42,748 bases of DNA, taken from contig JAGRNJ010000026.1 in the NCBI GenBank assembly GCA_020440825.1, forward strand, positions 1 to 42,748, written 5' to 3'. Position numbers and translations under genes: made by a program. Below the pieces are notes generated by a model. It made no database searches, was not told the DNA's origin, and saw only the letters and a list, made by a program, of their open reading frames with translations. The first letter of the stretch is position 1. Each line of letters starts with the position of its first letter. The DNA is from Leptospiraceae bacterium (lineage in GTDB: Bacteria > Spirochaetota > Leptospiria > Turneriellales > Turneriellaceae). This document shows, piece after piece, positions 32,941-41,246 of the stretch.

Positions 32941-33905
32941 ATTCTCTTCTCGAAAGAAAAACCGATCATACGGATACTGCGATCGTAGATATTCATAACC
33001 GTACTTTCAAAAAGCTGCGCATTAGCCTGACTTCAGCCTGTAATTTTTCCTGCAAATACTGCGTTTCGTCAAAGAATATGAAGGTCGAACGCTCAAACTA
33101 TGTCGCTCCGCAGCAAATACTTCATTGGGTGCAGAGCATTCAACGGGTAACTCCACTGGATGCTGTGAGATTGACCGGCGGAGAACCCTCTTTATACCGG
33201 GATTTACCAGAACTGATAAAACGTTTAAAAGAAGCAGGAATTCCCCAGGTAGGAATGACTACCAATGGTTCTCTGCTCAATGTTCAGGCAGGGCAATTGG
33301 CTGCTGCGGGACTCGATTCCGTGAATATATCGTTAGACGCAGTAAATGAACAGGAATATAAGAGAATGGGGGGTAGACGATACCAGCAGGTTCAGTCGAG
33401 TCTGCAAACTGCACTTGAGGCTGGCTTAAATGTCAAAATCAATGCGACAATTCTGCAAAATATCAATGACAACCAGATTATACCCTTGCTTGAACTGGCC
33501 ATGCGCCACAATATTATCATTCGCTTTCTCGAATTGATGCCCATGGGGTATCTTTTTGGCAGTAAAGATGAGCTGCTTGTTTCTGCTGATGATATTCTGA
33601 AGATAATTTCAAATAAATACAGTTTTACCGCTTTACCCCGGGAAAAATCTTCTACGTCAAATTATTATAAATTGAGCGGCGGTTCTGTATTCGGCATAAT
33701 TGGCAATCATTCGACTCCCTTTTGCCGTGACTGTGACCGACTTCGACTCGATACCAAAGGAAATGTCTATGGTTGCCTGAGCAATGAAAAGGGAATCGCG
33801 TTAGATTCTGATAAGACGAGGGATGCTTTACAATTGGCAATGGAGCAAAAACAGATAGATCGTTTCTCAGGAAGCAGTCTTTCGATGCGGTATATAGGCG
33901 GTTAA
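32937..33905 (+). CDS. moaA: GTP 3',8-cyclase
   Basis: Radical SAM enzyme of 322 residues that converts GTP to 3',8-cH2GTP, the first step of molybdopterin synthesis. Cys35, Cys39 and Cys42 (SACNFSCKYC) hold the SAM cluster. Cys263, Cys266 and Cys280 (FCRDCDRLRLD ... GCLSNE) hold the second, GTP-binding cluster. VRLTGGEPSLY and GMTTNGSLL are further signatures. It ends in the required GG. It overlaps moeA by 4 bp and moaD follows after 6 bp. Confidence 0.96.
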   Translation: MNSLLERKTDHTDTAIVDIHNRTFKKLRISLTSACNFSCKYCVSSKNMKVERSNYVAPQQILHWVQSIQRVTPLDAVRLTGGEPSLYRDLPELIKRLKEAGIPQVGMTTNGSLLNVQAGQLAAAGLDSVNISLDAVNEQEYKRMGGRRYQQVQSSLQTALEAGLNVKINATILQNINDNQIIPLLELAMRHNIIIRFLELMPMGYLFGSKDELLVSADDILKIISNKYSFTALPREKSSTSNYYKLSGGSVFGIIGNHSTPFCRDCDRLRLDTKGNVYGCLSNEKGIALDSDKTRDALQLAMEQKQIDRFSGSSLSMRYIGG

Positions 33906-33911
33906 TTTTTC

Positions 33912-34166
33912 ATGAGTCGAGCGATTGAGATTCAGGTTTTCTGTTATGGAGCATTAAAAGATTATTTTCCAGACTCGAAGGCAATTAAATTACCATCTGG
34001 AGCAAATTCTGACGACCTGCTGACGGCATTAAAAAAGGATAAACCTGATGCAACCTCTCTGCTTCAACTTTCCAGAATTGCAGTATCTGATATAATCCTG
34101 AATGAGGCTGTTAATCTGAATACAGGGGATGAAGTTCATATATTGCCACCTTCGAGCGGGGGGTAA
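33912..34166 (+). CDS. moaD: Molybdopterin synthase sulfur-carrier subunit
   Basis: Ubiquitin-fold protein of 84 residues ending in PPSSGG, the C-terminal diglycine that is adenylated and thiocarboxylated. QVFCYGALKDYFPDSKAIKLP and AVNLNTGDEVHILPP match MoaD. It is activated by the MoeB domain and acts with the MoaE domain, both fused in the next gene 11 bp downstream. Confidence 0.94.
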   Translation: MSRAIEIQVFCYGALKDYFPDSKAIKLPSGANSDDLLTALKKDKPDATSLLQLSRIAVSDIILNEAVNLNTGDEVHILPPSSGG

Positions 34167-34177
34167 GCAGTACTGCT

Positions 34178-35695
34178 ATGACCCATTGTACTGCTGCAAT
34201 CACAGATGCCCCGATTGATCTCGCCTCTTATATAGGCGTTACAAAGAATAACGAAGCCGGGGCCCAGGTAGTTTTCTGTGGTGATGTGCGACGAATAAAC
34301 GAAGGAAAAGAAGTTTTATATCTCGAATATGAATGCCATGCTTCCCTTGCTAAAAAATCGATACAAGAAATTCTGCAAACTGCCACTTTGAAGTGGTCTT
34401 TGCTGGAAGCAGTGTGTATTCACCGCACCGGACGTTTGCAGATCAATGAAACGGCTGTGGTCGTAATTACATCCAGTCAGCATCGTGCAGAAGCTTATGA
34501 AGCAAATCGATATATAATGCGGCGGGTAAAACACGAAGCGCCAATCTGGAAACGGGAGTTCTTTGCTGACGGAAGTGTTGAATGGTCCCAGGGATGTTTA
34601 CACGATGCCAGCCATGATGATCTGCAGGCGAACGATGTCAAGGCAGGCGATTCCCGGCCTTTAAAGAATGACCATCAGCAACGTTATCTGAAACAGATGA
34701 TTTTACCCGATGTTGGTTTGAGCGGGCAGCAAAAATTGCAGACTGCAACTGTGGCAGTCATTGGTTGTGGCGCTCTTGGCAATGGGGTCGCAACATCATT
34801 AGTCATGGCCGGGGTAGGGAAAATTCTGTTGATAGATGATGATACTGTAGAAGCATTAAATCTGCATCGACAGTTTCACTTTACACCTCAAGATGCAGGT
34901 TTGCCGAAAGCCCAGGTATTGCAGAAAAAACTCGCCATGCAAAATCCCGGGGTGCAGATAGAAAGTTTTGTGCAACGTTTGAGTATTCAGAACTTTGAGA
35001 ATTTATTGATGGGCTCAATGGTGATTGCAGATTGTACGGATAATCTTGCAGCCCGGCATGCAATCGCCCGGGCAGCAGCATTTTTCAACATTCCGCACAT
35101 TTTTGGCGGCATTTACAGACATGACTACAGTATGGCATTTTTTCATGGCTCACCCTGTTTTGACTGCGTGTATCCGCCTGCAGATAACCTGGAAGATTTT
35201 GCCTGTGATCGTGAGGGGGTTTTGGGCACAACGCCGTTGTTTGTCTCAGCATGGCAGGCCAATGAAATTCTCCAGTTTCTTATATCTGGCCACACAGCTC
35301 ATTTTGGTAAAATGGTAGTTGGTTCCATGAAATCAGGTGATCATAAAATACTGCGAATACAAGCCCGTGCAGATTGTTCGACCTGCGCCAGAACCGATGT
35401 TATCAAAGCTAAAAGTAAAAACCTCGATTTACAGCAATTCAAACAGATTTCATTGGCAGAAATAGGAACCAGGGCGGATGACTTTACTCTCCTGAATGTG
35501 GGTGACAATCTGCGAAATGACAACCTGTTTGCAGATGCACTGCACATTCCCTATCTGCAACTGCCACAGCGTTTCAGGGAAATCGATGCCGGCTCAGACA
35601 TTGTGTTGTTTTGTGAATATGGGATAAAATCAAAAAGCGCAATTCAGTTTCTCACAGAGCAGGGTTATCGAGCACTCTGGTTGCTCAAACATTGA
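34178..35695 (+). CDS. MoaE-MoeB-rhodanese three-domain fusion
   Basis: Protein of 505 residues that joins three steps of dithiolene sulfur transfer. Residues 1-145 are MoaE, the catalytic subunit of molybdopterin synthase, with Lys118 and Lys125 in RRVKHEAPIWKREFF. Residues about 168-410 are a MoeB/ThiF-type E1 enzyme that adenylates MoaD: IGCGALGNGVA nucleotide site, DCTDNLAARHAI, and zinc cysteines CFDC (327, 330) and CSTC (400, 403). Residues about 421-505 are a shortened rhodanese domain with Cys479 in CEYGIKS, a 6-residue loop that could carry persulfide. The usual DVRE strand of rhodaneses is changed to NVGD. The last 11 bp overlap the ABC transporter gene on the other strand. Confidence 0.92.
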   Translation: MTHCTAAITDAPIDLASYIGVTKNNEAGAQVVFCGDVRRINEGKEVLYLEYECHASLAKKSIQEILQTATLKWSLLEAVCIHRTGRLQINETAVVVITSSQHRAEAYEANRYIMRRVKHEAPIWKREFFADGSVEWSQGCLHDASHDDLQANDVKAGDSRPLKNDHQQRYLKQMILPDVGLSGQQKLQTATVAVIGCGALGNGVATSLVMAGVGKILLIDDDTVEALNLHRQFHFTPQDAGLPKAQVLQKKLAMQNPGVQIESFVQRLSIQNFENLLMGSMVIADCTDNLAARHAIARAAAFFNIPHIFGGIYRHDYSMAFFHGSPCFDCVYPPADNLEDFACDREGVLGTTPLFVSAWQANEILQFLISGHTAHFGKMVVGSMKSGDHKILRIQARADCSTCARTDVIKAKSKNLDLQQFKQISLAEIGTRADDFTLLNVGDNLRNDNLFADALHIPYLQLPQRFREIDAGSDIVLFCEYGIKSKSAIQFLTEQGYRALWLLKH

Positions 35696-37493
35696 CGGGA
35701 ATTTTTGTTTTTGCGCGTTTCGACTGCTGCATTTGCCACAGTTTGTAATAAACCCCTTTTTTATTGAGTAGTGATTTGTGAGTGCCGCGTTCTACAATCT
35801 GGCCCTTTTCGAGAACTATGATTTCATCAGCATCGATGATCGTTGAGAGTCGATGGGCAATCATGAGTGTTGTTTTTTTACGTGAGACTTTTGCCAGAGC
35901 TTTTTGAATTTCCCGCTCTGTGTTTGTATCGAGCGAAGAGGTTGCCTCATCAAACAACAGCATAGGCGGGTTCTTGAGAATAGTGCGTGCTATCGCAACG
36001 CGCTGTTTTTCCCCGCCAGAAAGTTTCAAGCCCCGTTCGCCAACCATGGTTTCATAACCCTGGGGTAGTGCACGAATAAAGTCATGGATACTCGCCAGTC
36101 GAGCAGCCTGTTCAATTTCTTCATTACTAGCCCCTGGTTTCCCGTAGGCAATATTATAGCCAATGGTATCGTTAAAGAGAACGGTGTCCTGTGGTACTAT
36201 ACCAATAGATTTGCGCAATGATCGCTGGGTAATGTTGCGAATATCATGGCCATCAATAAAAATTCCCCCGCTGGTGACATCATAATAGCGAAATACCAGT
36301 CGTGAGAGAGTTGATTTGCCTGCACCGCTTGCCCCGACAACCGCCAGTTTTTTACCATCTGGAATGTGGAAAGATATCCTGTTCAGAATTTTGCGATTTG
36401 ATTCATAATAAAATGATACATCCTTAAATTCAACTGTGGCAGATTCAATCTTTAGTTCTTCTGCGTCAGGTGCATCTTGTATTTCCCTTTCGGTTTCTAA
36501 CAGCTGAAACATTTCATCCATATCTGTAAAACTCTGTTTCAATTCACGATAAACGAAACCCAGAAAATTGAGTGGGATATAGAGTTGTATCAGATATGTA
36601 TTGAGCAGTACAAAATCACCGACACTCAGTTGCTTTTCACTGACCCCGGCAGCAGCGAGGTACATGATCAGAAACAGGCCGATTGCAATAATTCCATTCT
36701 GCCCCAGATTCAGAACTGTTAATGTTCTCTGGCTGCGAACTGCCGCATTTTCATATTGAATGAGAGAGTCATCATAACGTTTTTTCTCGAATTCCTCATT
36801 GCCAAAATATTTTACCGTTTCATAGTTCAACAGACTGTCTACCGCCTTCTGGTTGGCACGGTTGTCACTTTCATTCATTTTTTTACGATACTTAATGCGC
36901 CATTCAGTCATTATCAATGTAAAGGCTATATAAGAGACAATCGTTGTAAAAATAATGGTCGCAAATGGCCATGAAAAAAGCCAGGCCAGTATAGCTGTTA
37001 CCAGCAGAATTTCAAACAGGGTAGGCAATATATTAAAGGTAAGAAAATTCAGCGCAAATTGTATTCCACGGGTTCCACGTTCAATGACCCGCGAAATCCC
37101 ACCGGTCTGCCGGTCGAGGTGAAAACGCAGCGAAAGCGCATGCAGATGTTCAAAAGTTTCAAGGGCAATCTGGCGCTGGGCTCGCTGGGCAACCCGAATA
37201 AATATATAGTCTCTTAATTCGCCAAAAACCTGCACAGAGAAACGGGCAATTGCATAGCCAAATAATAAACTGAGCGGTACAACAGCCCCCGAGACCGATA
37301 GCATATCGACAGCAATTTTGAGCAGATACGGAACCCCGACACTGGTTACTTTTGCTGCAATCAGAAAAAAGACGGCAGCTACAATTCGAACTCGAAATTC
37401 AGTATGGTTGGCAGGCCACAGCCAGCGCAATAAACGGGAAAGCCCGCGCCAGCCGGATAATATTTTACCACGCGGTTGGGCATCCGCACTCAT
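35685..37493 (-). CDS. Atm1-type ABC exporter
   Basis: Half-size ABC exporter of 602 residues: six transmembrane helices (about 30-330) fused to an ATPase. Walker A GASGAGKST is at 387-395, the Q-loop at GIVPQDTVLF, LSGGE at 491-495, LLFDEATSSLD near 512-522 and the H-loop IAHR near 547. DSLLNYETVKYFGNEEFE is the mark of the Atm1/HMT1 subgroup, which exports glutathione-type or persulfide compounds and heavy-metal conjugates. It converges on the molybdopterin fusion gene with an 11-bp antisense overlap. Any functional link to sulfur transfer is inference. Confidence 0.92.
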   Translation of the reverse strand: MSADAQPRGKILSGWRGLSRLLRWLWPANHTEFRVRIVAAVFFLIAAKVTSVGVPYLLKIAVDMLSVSGAVVPLSLLFGYAIARFSVQVFGELRDYIFIRVAQRAQRQIALETFEHLHALSLRFHLDRQTGGISRVIERGTRGIQFALNFLTFNILPTLFEILLVTAILAWLFSWPFATIIFTTIVSYIAFTLIMTEWRIKYRKKMNESDNRANQKAVDSLLNYETVKYFGNEEFEKKRYDDSLIQYENAAVRSQRTLTVLNLGQNGIIAIGLFLIMYLAAAGVSEKQLSVGDFVLLNTYLIQLYIPLNFLGFVYRELKQSFTDMDEMFQLLETEREIQDAPDAEELKIESATVEFKDVSFYYESNRKILNRISFHIPDGKKLAVVGASGAGKSTLSRLVFRYYDVTSGGIFIDGHDIRNITQRSLRKSIGIVPQDTVLFNDTIGYNIAYGKPGASNEEIEQAARLASIHDFIRALPQGYETMVGERGLKLSGGEKQRVAIARTILKNPPMLLFDEATSSLDTNTEREIQKALAKVSRKKTTLMIAHRLSTIIDADEIIVLEKGQIVERGTHKSLLNKKGVYYKLWQMQQSKRAKTKIPVNV

Positions 37494-37554
37494 TCTACCA
37501 CTACTCCAGAGAAATCATTTCTGTAGAGCAGCGGCGTACCGCGTTTTTTACCCA

Positions 37555-38799
37555 TTAAGACTGGGACATGAGATCGAGATCAGGTCTTACCGGGGCATTG
37601 AGTTGAATCTTGCCTCGTTCATGCCGGGTGACTCTGTCAAACAGTGATATTTTTTTATCAAAAATAAACCGGAACAGCAGTTTTGTCCATGATGTATGAG
37701 AGTGAAGTGAGTCATAATATTCACTCGCCGCTTTTTTAATCTTGGGCAGGTTGTTCCAGCTTGTTGAGGGAAAATCATGATGTTCATTGTGATAGCCGAC
37801 ATGCAGAGATACATAAGTCAACGGGCCATAATAACTATAGGTTTCTTGAGGCGGGTAGAGTACATAATGTTCCTGAATCAAACGTGCGCCGACCGGGTGC
37901 AGGCCAAAGCCAAGCCAGAAACTCAAAAAGAGATACAGGAATGCATTGAAACCCCAGAAATAAATAACTGCTGCATCTACTGCAAATACCACCAGCCAGT
38001 TCAAGACTACCCAGCCATTTAAAAACTGAACTTCTTTTACCCGCGCCGTTCTTACAATCTGGAAAAGGGGATAGAGAAACAACCAGATCGCTTTTCTGTA
38101 CCAGATATTCTTGACCAGATTTGCTTCCCATTTTTCAGGAATATCTGCATCGAGTTCATAGACGCCTTGAAATGAGTGATGCTTCATATGGTATATTGCA
38201 AATGAAACGGAAGAAGGTACCACCATTGGGGTATTTACCAGAATTCCGGCGAGTTTATTCAGCCATGGTGATTTGAAGATCAAATTGTGAGAAGCTTCAT
38301 GCACCAGCGCGATAAAAGAGTGATTTAGAAATGCGCCAACGAACACTGCAGCGGCCAATGACCAGTACCAGGCCCCTGCAACACCCATAGACCAGGTGAT
38401 TGCAAATTGTGCTGCCACCCCGATCAAAATAATCGCCATACTCCAGGGATTCTTTTTTCCGAGGAACTGTTTGACCTCGGGGTGTTTCTTTAATATTTCT
38501 CTGGTGCGCTCACGGTGGGGTTCTTCCCCTGCAATAAACAAAAACTCGTTGTTTTTTGAGTTTTCTGTGCTTGTAAGGCTGACACTTTGACGAATTTGGT
38601 TTGAATTAGATTTTTGATTTGTGCTTGGTTTCGAACTCGACACAACAGATTTCTTTATATTTGTTTTTTTTGTAGCCGCTTTTTTTGCAGCAGATTTATT
38701 TTTAACCGCATTTGTTTTAGTTTTGGTTTTCGCTGCTGTTTTTGCTTTTGCCTTTGGCGTGGTTTTTCTAACCGGTTTTTTGATCACTTTCTCTGCCAT
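37555..38799 (-). CDS. Dihydroceramide delta-4-desaturase-like fatty acid desaturase
   Basis: Membrane desaturase of 414 residues. The three histidine boxes are HEASH (167-171), HMKHH (204-208) and HNEHHDFP (337-344). EEPHRERTREILKKHPEVK, VSFAIYHMKHHSFQG, GLHPVGARLIQEHY, QETYSYYGPL and YHNEHHDFPS match DEGS1-type sphingolipid delta-4 desaturases, which introduce the trans double bond into dihydroceramide. Before the enzyme is a tail of about 60 residues made of Lys, Ala and Thr (KPVRKTTPKAKAKTAAKT), like histone H1 tails and unusual for this family. The start is well supported: GGGAGAT stands 4 bp before the ATG, so the tail is genuinely translated. A half-site of the downstream TetR-type operator lies about 75 bp upstream. 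Confidence 0.88.
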   Translation of the reverse strand: MAEKVIKKPVRKTTPKAKAKTAAKTKTKTNAVKNKSAAKKAATKKTNIKKSVVSSSKPSTNQKSNSNQIRQSVSLTSTENSKNNEFLFIAGEEPHRERTREILKKHPEVKQFLGKKNPWSMAIILIGVAAQFAITWSMGVAGAWYWSLAAAVFVGAFLNHSFIALVHEASHNLIFKSPWLNKLAGILVNTPMVVPSSVSFAIYHMKHHSFQGVYELDADIPEKWEANLVKNIWYRKAIWLFLYPLFQIVRTARVKEVQFLNGWVVLNWLVVFAVDAAVIYFWGFNAFLYLFLSFWLGFGLHPVGARLIQEHYVLYPPQETYSYYGPLTYVSLHVGYHNEHHDFPSTSWNNLPKIKKAASEYYDSLHSHTSWTKLLFRFIFDKKISLFDRVTRHERGKIQLNAPVRPDLDLMSQS

Positions 38800-38866
38800 G
38801 GTATCTCCCGCATTGATATTAGGTATAAATATACTAAAAATTGAGAATTGTGGTTATGATTTTGAC

Positions 38867-38888
38867 AAGAAATGACGTGTAAATGACT
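38867..38888 (-). promoter_or_regulatory. Second copy of the TetR-operator core before the desaturase
   Basis: AATGACGTGT (38871-38880) repeats exactly ten bases of the palindrome at 39267-39284. The other arm is degraded (AAATGAC instead of CATTC). Read on the minus strand, TTTACA, 18 bases and TCATAA could form the desaturase promoter with this half-site inside it. Confidence 0.45.
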
Positions 38889-38923
38889 TAAAGCAAGCTT
38901 CTAAGCTGCCGTCTTCTTTAATT

Positions 38924-39124
38924 TCATTTTCGAAAAAAATACAGAATTAAAGTCAACAGTAAAGAAAAAATTATAGAAGTGACCACCGGAAAGTAAAATT
39001 TTACGTTTTCACTTTCAATTGCAATATCTCCCGGTAACCGACCCAGTGGCAGTTTTGAAAGCCATGGCCAGGCCAGACCGGTAAGAATCAACACAACCCC
39101 CGAGATGATCATAATCTTTTGCAT
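38924..39124 (-). CDS. DUF2905 family small membrane protein
   Basis: Protein of 66 residues with two transmembrane helices and the conserved loop LSKLPLGRLPGDIAIESENVKFYFPVVTSI, the signature of DUF2905. Function unknown. The frame is open 27 codons further upstream, but the start at 39124 matches the family's usual length and is preceded by CAGAGAA. Confidence 0.9.
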   Translation of the reverse strand: MQKIMIISGVVLILTGLAWPWLSKLPLGRLPGDIAIESENVKFYFPVVTSIIFSLLLTLILYFFRK

Positions 39125-39261
39125 TTCTCTGAATACATATGGCTGTTGACCCGTCAAGGAGAGTAGGTTGTAGGGGGTTTGAATTATGCTTATGTTGAAC
39201 TCCAATGCAGAATAATGATTTCTGCAACCTTACCTCAAAAAAAAAAGATTCTTTAAAATTG

Positions 39262-39290
39262 TTTACAGAATGACGTGTCATTCTATTTAT
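39262..39290 (+). promoter_or_regulatory. Promoter with TetR-type operator
   Basis: AGAATGAC, GT, GTCATTCT (39267-39284) is a palindrome with perfect 8-bp arms. It is framed by TTTACA (39262-39267, -35-like) and TATTTA (39284-39289, -10-like) at 16-bp spacing, so bound repressor would block RNA polymerase. The operon it drives ends in a TetR-family gene, the likely ligand-responsive repressor. Confidence 0.65.
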
Positions 39291-39295
39291 TGTAC

Positions 39296-39739
39296 ATGAT
39301 AAACATTAAAACAGAAATTACAATTAACGCACCTAAGGCAAAGGTATGGTCTGTGCTCACCGGCTTTGCAGATTACAACCGCTGGAGCAAAGTCATCACT
39401 GACATGAACGGCTATCCGCAAAAGGGAAAAACTCTGACCCTAACAGTGCATCCTTTACCCGGGGTAGGCTTGCCGATTCCTGAATGTGAGATTACGGTGT
39501 GCAGCGAAGAAAAGGGTGAGTTGCGCTGGCAGGGCCCCTCTATTCCAGTCGTCAAGGACGTCATTTCTGCCAATCATTATTTTTATGTTGAGAGCATCTC
39601 TGAAAATAAAACCCGATTCATTCATTGTGAAGATTTTGACGGATGGATTACACCCGTACTAAAACCTTTACTCGAAGCCCAGTTGCCAGAGCTTTATGCC
39701 GAATTCAATAAAGAATTGAAAGCTGAAGCCGAAAAGTAA
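39296..39739 (+). CDS. SRPBCC (START-like) domain protein
   Basis: Protein of 147 residues from the ATG at 39296. It is a helix-grip SRPBCC/polyketide-cyclase-like domain (INIKTEITINAPKAKVWSVL, FADYNRWSKVITDM, then a strand-rich core and a long C-terminal helix LLEAQLPELYAEFNKELKAE). Such domains bind hydrophobic ligands. A GTG at 39275 extends the frame but lies inside the operator. No ribosome site is seen before 39296 and the predicted transcription start is at about the ATG, so the message may be leaderless. It is first in an operon with the monooxygenase (20-bp gap) and TetR genes. Confidence 0.85.
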   Translation: MINIKTEITINAPKAKVWSVLTGFADYNRWSKVITDMNGYPQKGKTLTLTVHPLPGVGLPIPECEITVCSEEKGELRWQGPSIPVVKDVISANHYFYVESISENKTRFIHCEDFDGWITPVLKPLLEAQLPELYAEFNKELKAEAEK

Positions 39740-39759
39740 TCGATCGGGATTTTGAGCGT

Positions 39760-41244
39760 ATGAAGTTAGATACAGAAGTCATTGTCGTCGGTTCGGGGTT
39801 TTCAGGCATTGGTATTGGCATTGCCCTCAAAAAAGACAAGTTTGATTTTCTGATTCTTGAGAAAGCGCACACGTTAGGTGGCACCTGGCGGGACAACACT
39901 TATCCCGGTATCGCAGTTGACATCGCTTCGTTTACCTATAGTTTTTCGTTTGCCCAGAATCCCGACTGGTCGCGGGTATTTGCCCCCGGTCATGAACTGG
40001 CAGAATATGCGCGTAAGTTATCAGTCGATTATGAACTTGAAGCCCATATGCATTTTGGCAAAACAGTCGAGTCTGCAGTTTATAATGAAAAACAAAAATA
40101 CTGGCAGGTGAATCTGGCCGATGGCTCACAACTTACAGCCCGGTTTTTTATCACAGCGACCGGCGCCCTTACACAACCGAAACTGCCCCAGATTCCGGGC
40201 TGGGAATCATTTGTGGGAAAGGTCATCCACACTGCCCGCTGGGATCATACCGCAGATTTACGAAATAAACGGGTAGGCATCATTGGCACGGGTGCGACTT
40301 CTGTACAGTTGGCACCGGCCTTAGCACCGATCACCAGCCACCTAACGGTATTTCAGCGTACCCCGATCTGGATTTTTCCCAAACCCGATGCCGAAATCTC
40401 TCATGAGATACGGGAACTGTTCAAATTATTCCCGGTGTTACAATGGTTCATGCGGGGCATTTCCAGTTCTATTACTGAAGCAGTGATGGTTCTTGGTGTA
40501 ATTTACAATCGCCAATTCCCATGGTTGACTAAAGCTTTAGAACAAATTTGTAGAAATCATTTAAATAGTCAGGTGGCGGATGCCTCGCTCCGGGATAAGT
40601 TAACTCCCGATTATGGTTTTGGCTGTAAACGACCCAGCTTTTCAAATGAATATTTAAAAACGTTTAACCATGAAAATGTAAGTTTAGAAACAAACGGGAT
40701 TCGGGAAGTAGTTAAAGAAGGCATTATCACCAACTCTGGTGAGTTAGTTGAACTCGATATAATTATTGCTGCGACCGGCTTCAAGGTATTTGAGTTTGGC
40801 AATTTGCCACCGTTCGAGGTCGCTGGCCGCAACGAACTAGAGTTAGGACAATTTTTTGAAGAGAATCGCTTTCAGGCCTATGAAGGTACATCTGTACCCG
40901 GTTTTCCCAATCTGTTCATGATGGTGGGCCCTTATTCAGCAGCCGGGGCATCCTGGTTTCAAATGATTGAAGTGCAAACCCGGCACATAATGAGATGTCT
41001 AAATGAAGCCAGGCGACGCAAGATGAATGAAATTGAAGTCTCGCAAATTGCGCATAAAAAATATTTCGAAGATATTTTACAACGCCAGAAGAACACTGTT
41101 TTCTACAACTCAAATTGTGCCTCTGCAAACAGTTACTATTTTGACAAGCATGGGGATGCACCGTTTTTAAGACCAATGCCCTATCTCGAAAGTGTCTTAC
41201 ACTCCCGATTTTTTAATCTCAATGATTACCGGTACACCAGTTAG
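39760..41244 (+). CDS. Baeyer-Villiger-type flavin monooxygenase
   Basis: Flavoprotein of 494 residues. FAD site VVGSGFSGIGIG (9-20), NADPH site GIIGTGATSVQ (172-183), and between them FVGKVIHTARWD (151-162), the FxGxxxHxxxWD fingerprint of Baeyer-Villiger monooxygenases. GGTWRDNTYPGIAVD near residue 40 is typical of the same group. These enzymes insert oxygen next to a ketone; the substrate here is unknown. The gene is followed two bases later by a TetR regulator and preceded by an SRPBCC protein, a layout common for inducible hydrophobic-ketone or steroid oxidation. Confidence 0.92.
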   Translation: MKLDTEVIVVGSGFSGIGIGIALKKDKFDFLILEKAHTLGGTWRDNTYPGIAVDIASFTYSFSFAQNPDWSRVFAPGHELAEYARKLSVDYELEAHMHFGKTVESAVYNEKQKYWQVNLADGSQLTARFFITATGALTQPKLPQIPGWESFVGKVIHTARWDHTADLRNKRVGIIGTGATSVQLAPALAPITSHLTVFQRTPIWIFPKPDAEISHEIRELFKLFPVLQWFMRGISSSITEAVMVLGVIYNRQFPWLTKALEQICRNHLNSQVADASLRDKLTPDYGFGCKRPSFSNEYLKTFNHENVSLETNGIREVVKEGIITNSGELVELDIIIAATGFKVFEFGNLPPFEVAGRNELELGQFFEENRFQAYEGTSVPGFPNLFMMVGPYSAAGASWFQMIEVQTRHIMRCLNEARRRKMNEIEVSQIAHKKYFEDILQRQKNTVFYNSNCASANSYYFDKHGDAPFLRPMPYLESVLHSRFFNLNDYRYTS

Positions 41245-41246
41245 CA

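Noticed and set aside
38621..38875. Plus-strand ORF rich in Phe, Val and Ala
   Set aside because: It is the antisense shadow of the lysine/alanine-rich desaturase tail, which has a good ribosome site on the other strand.
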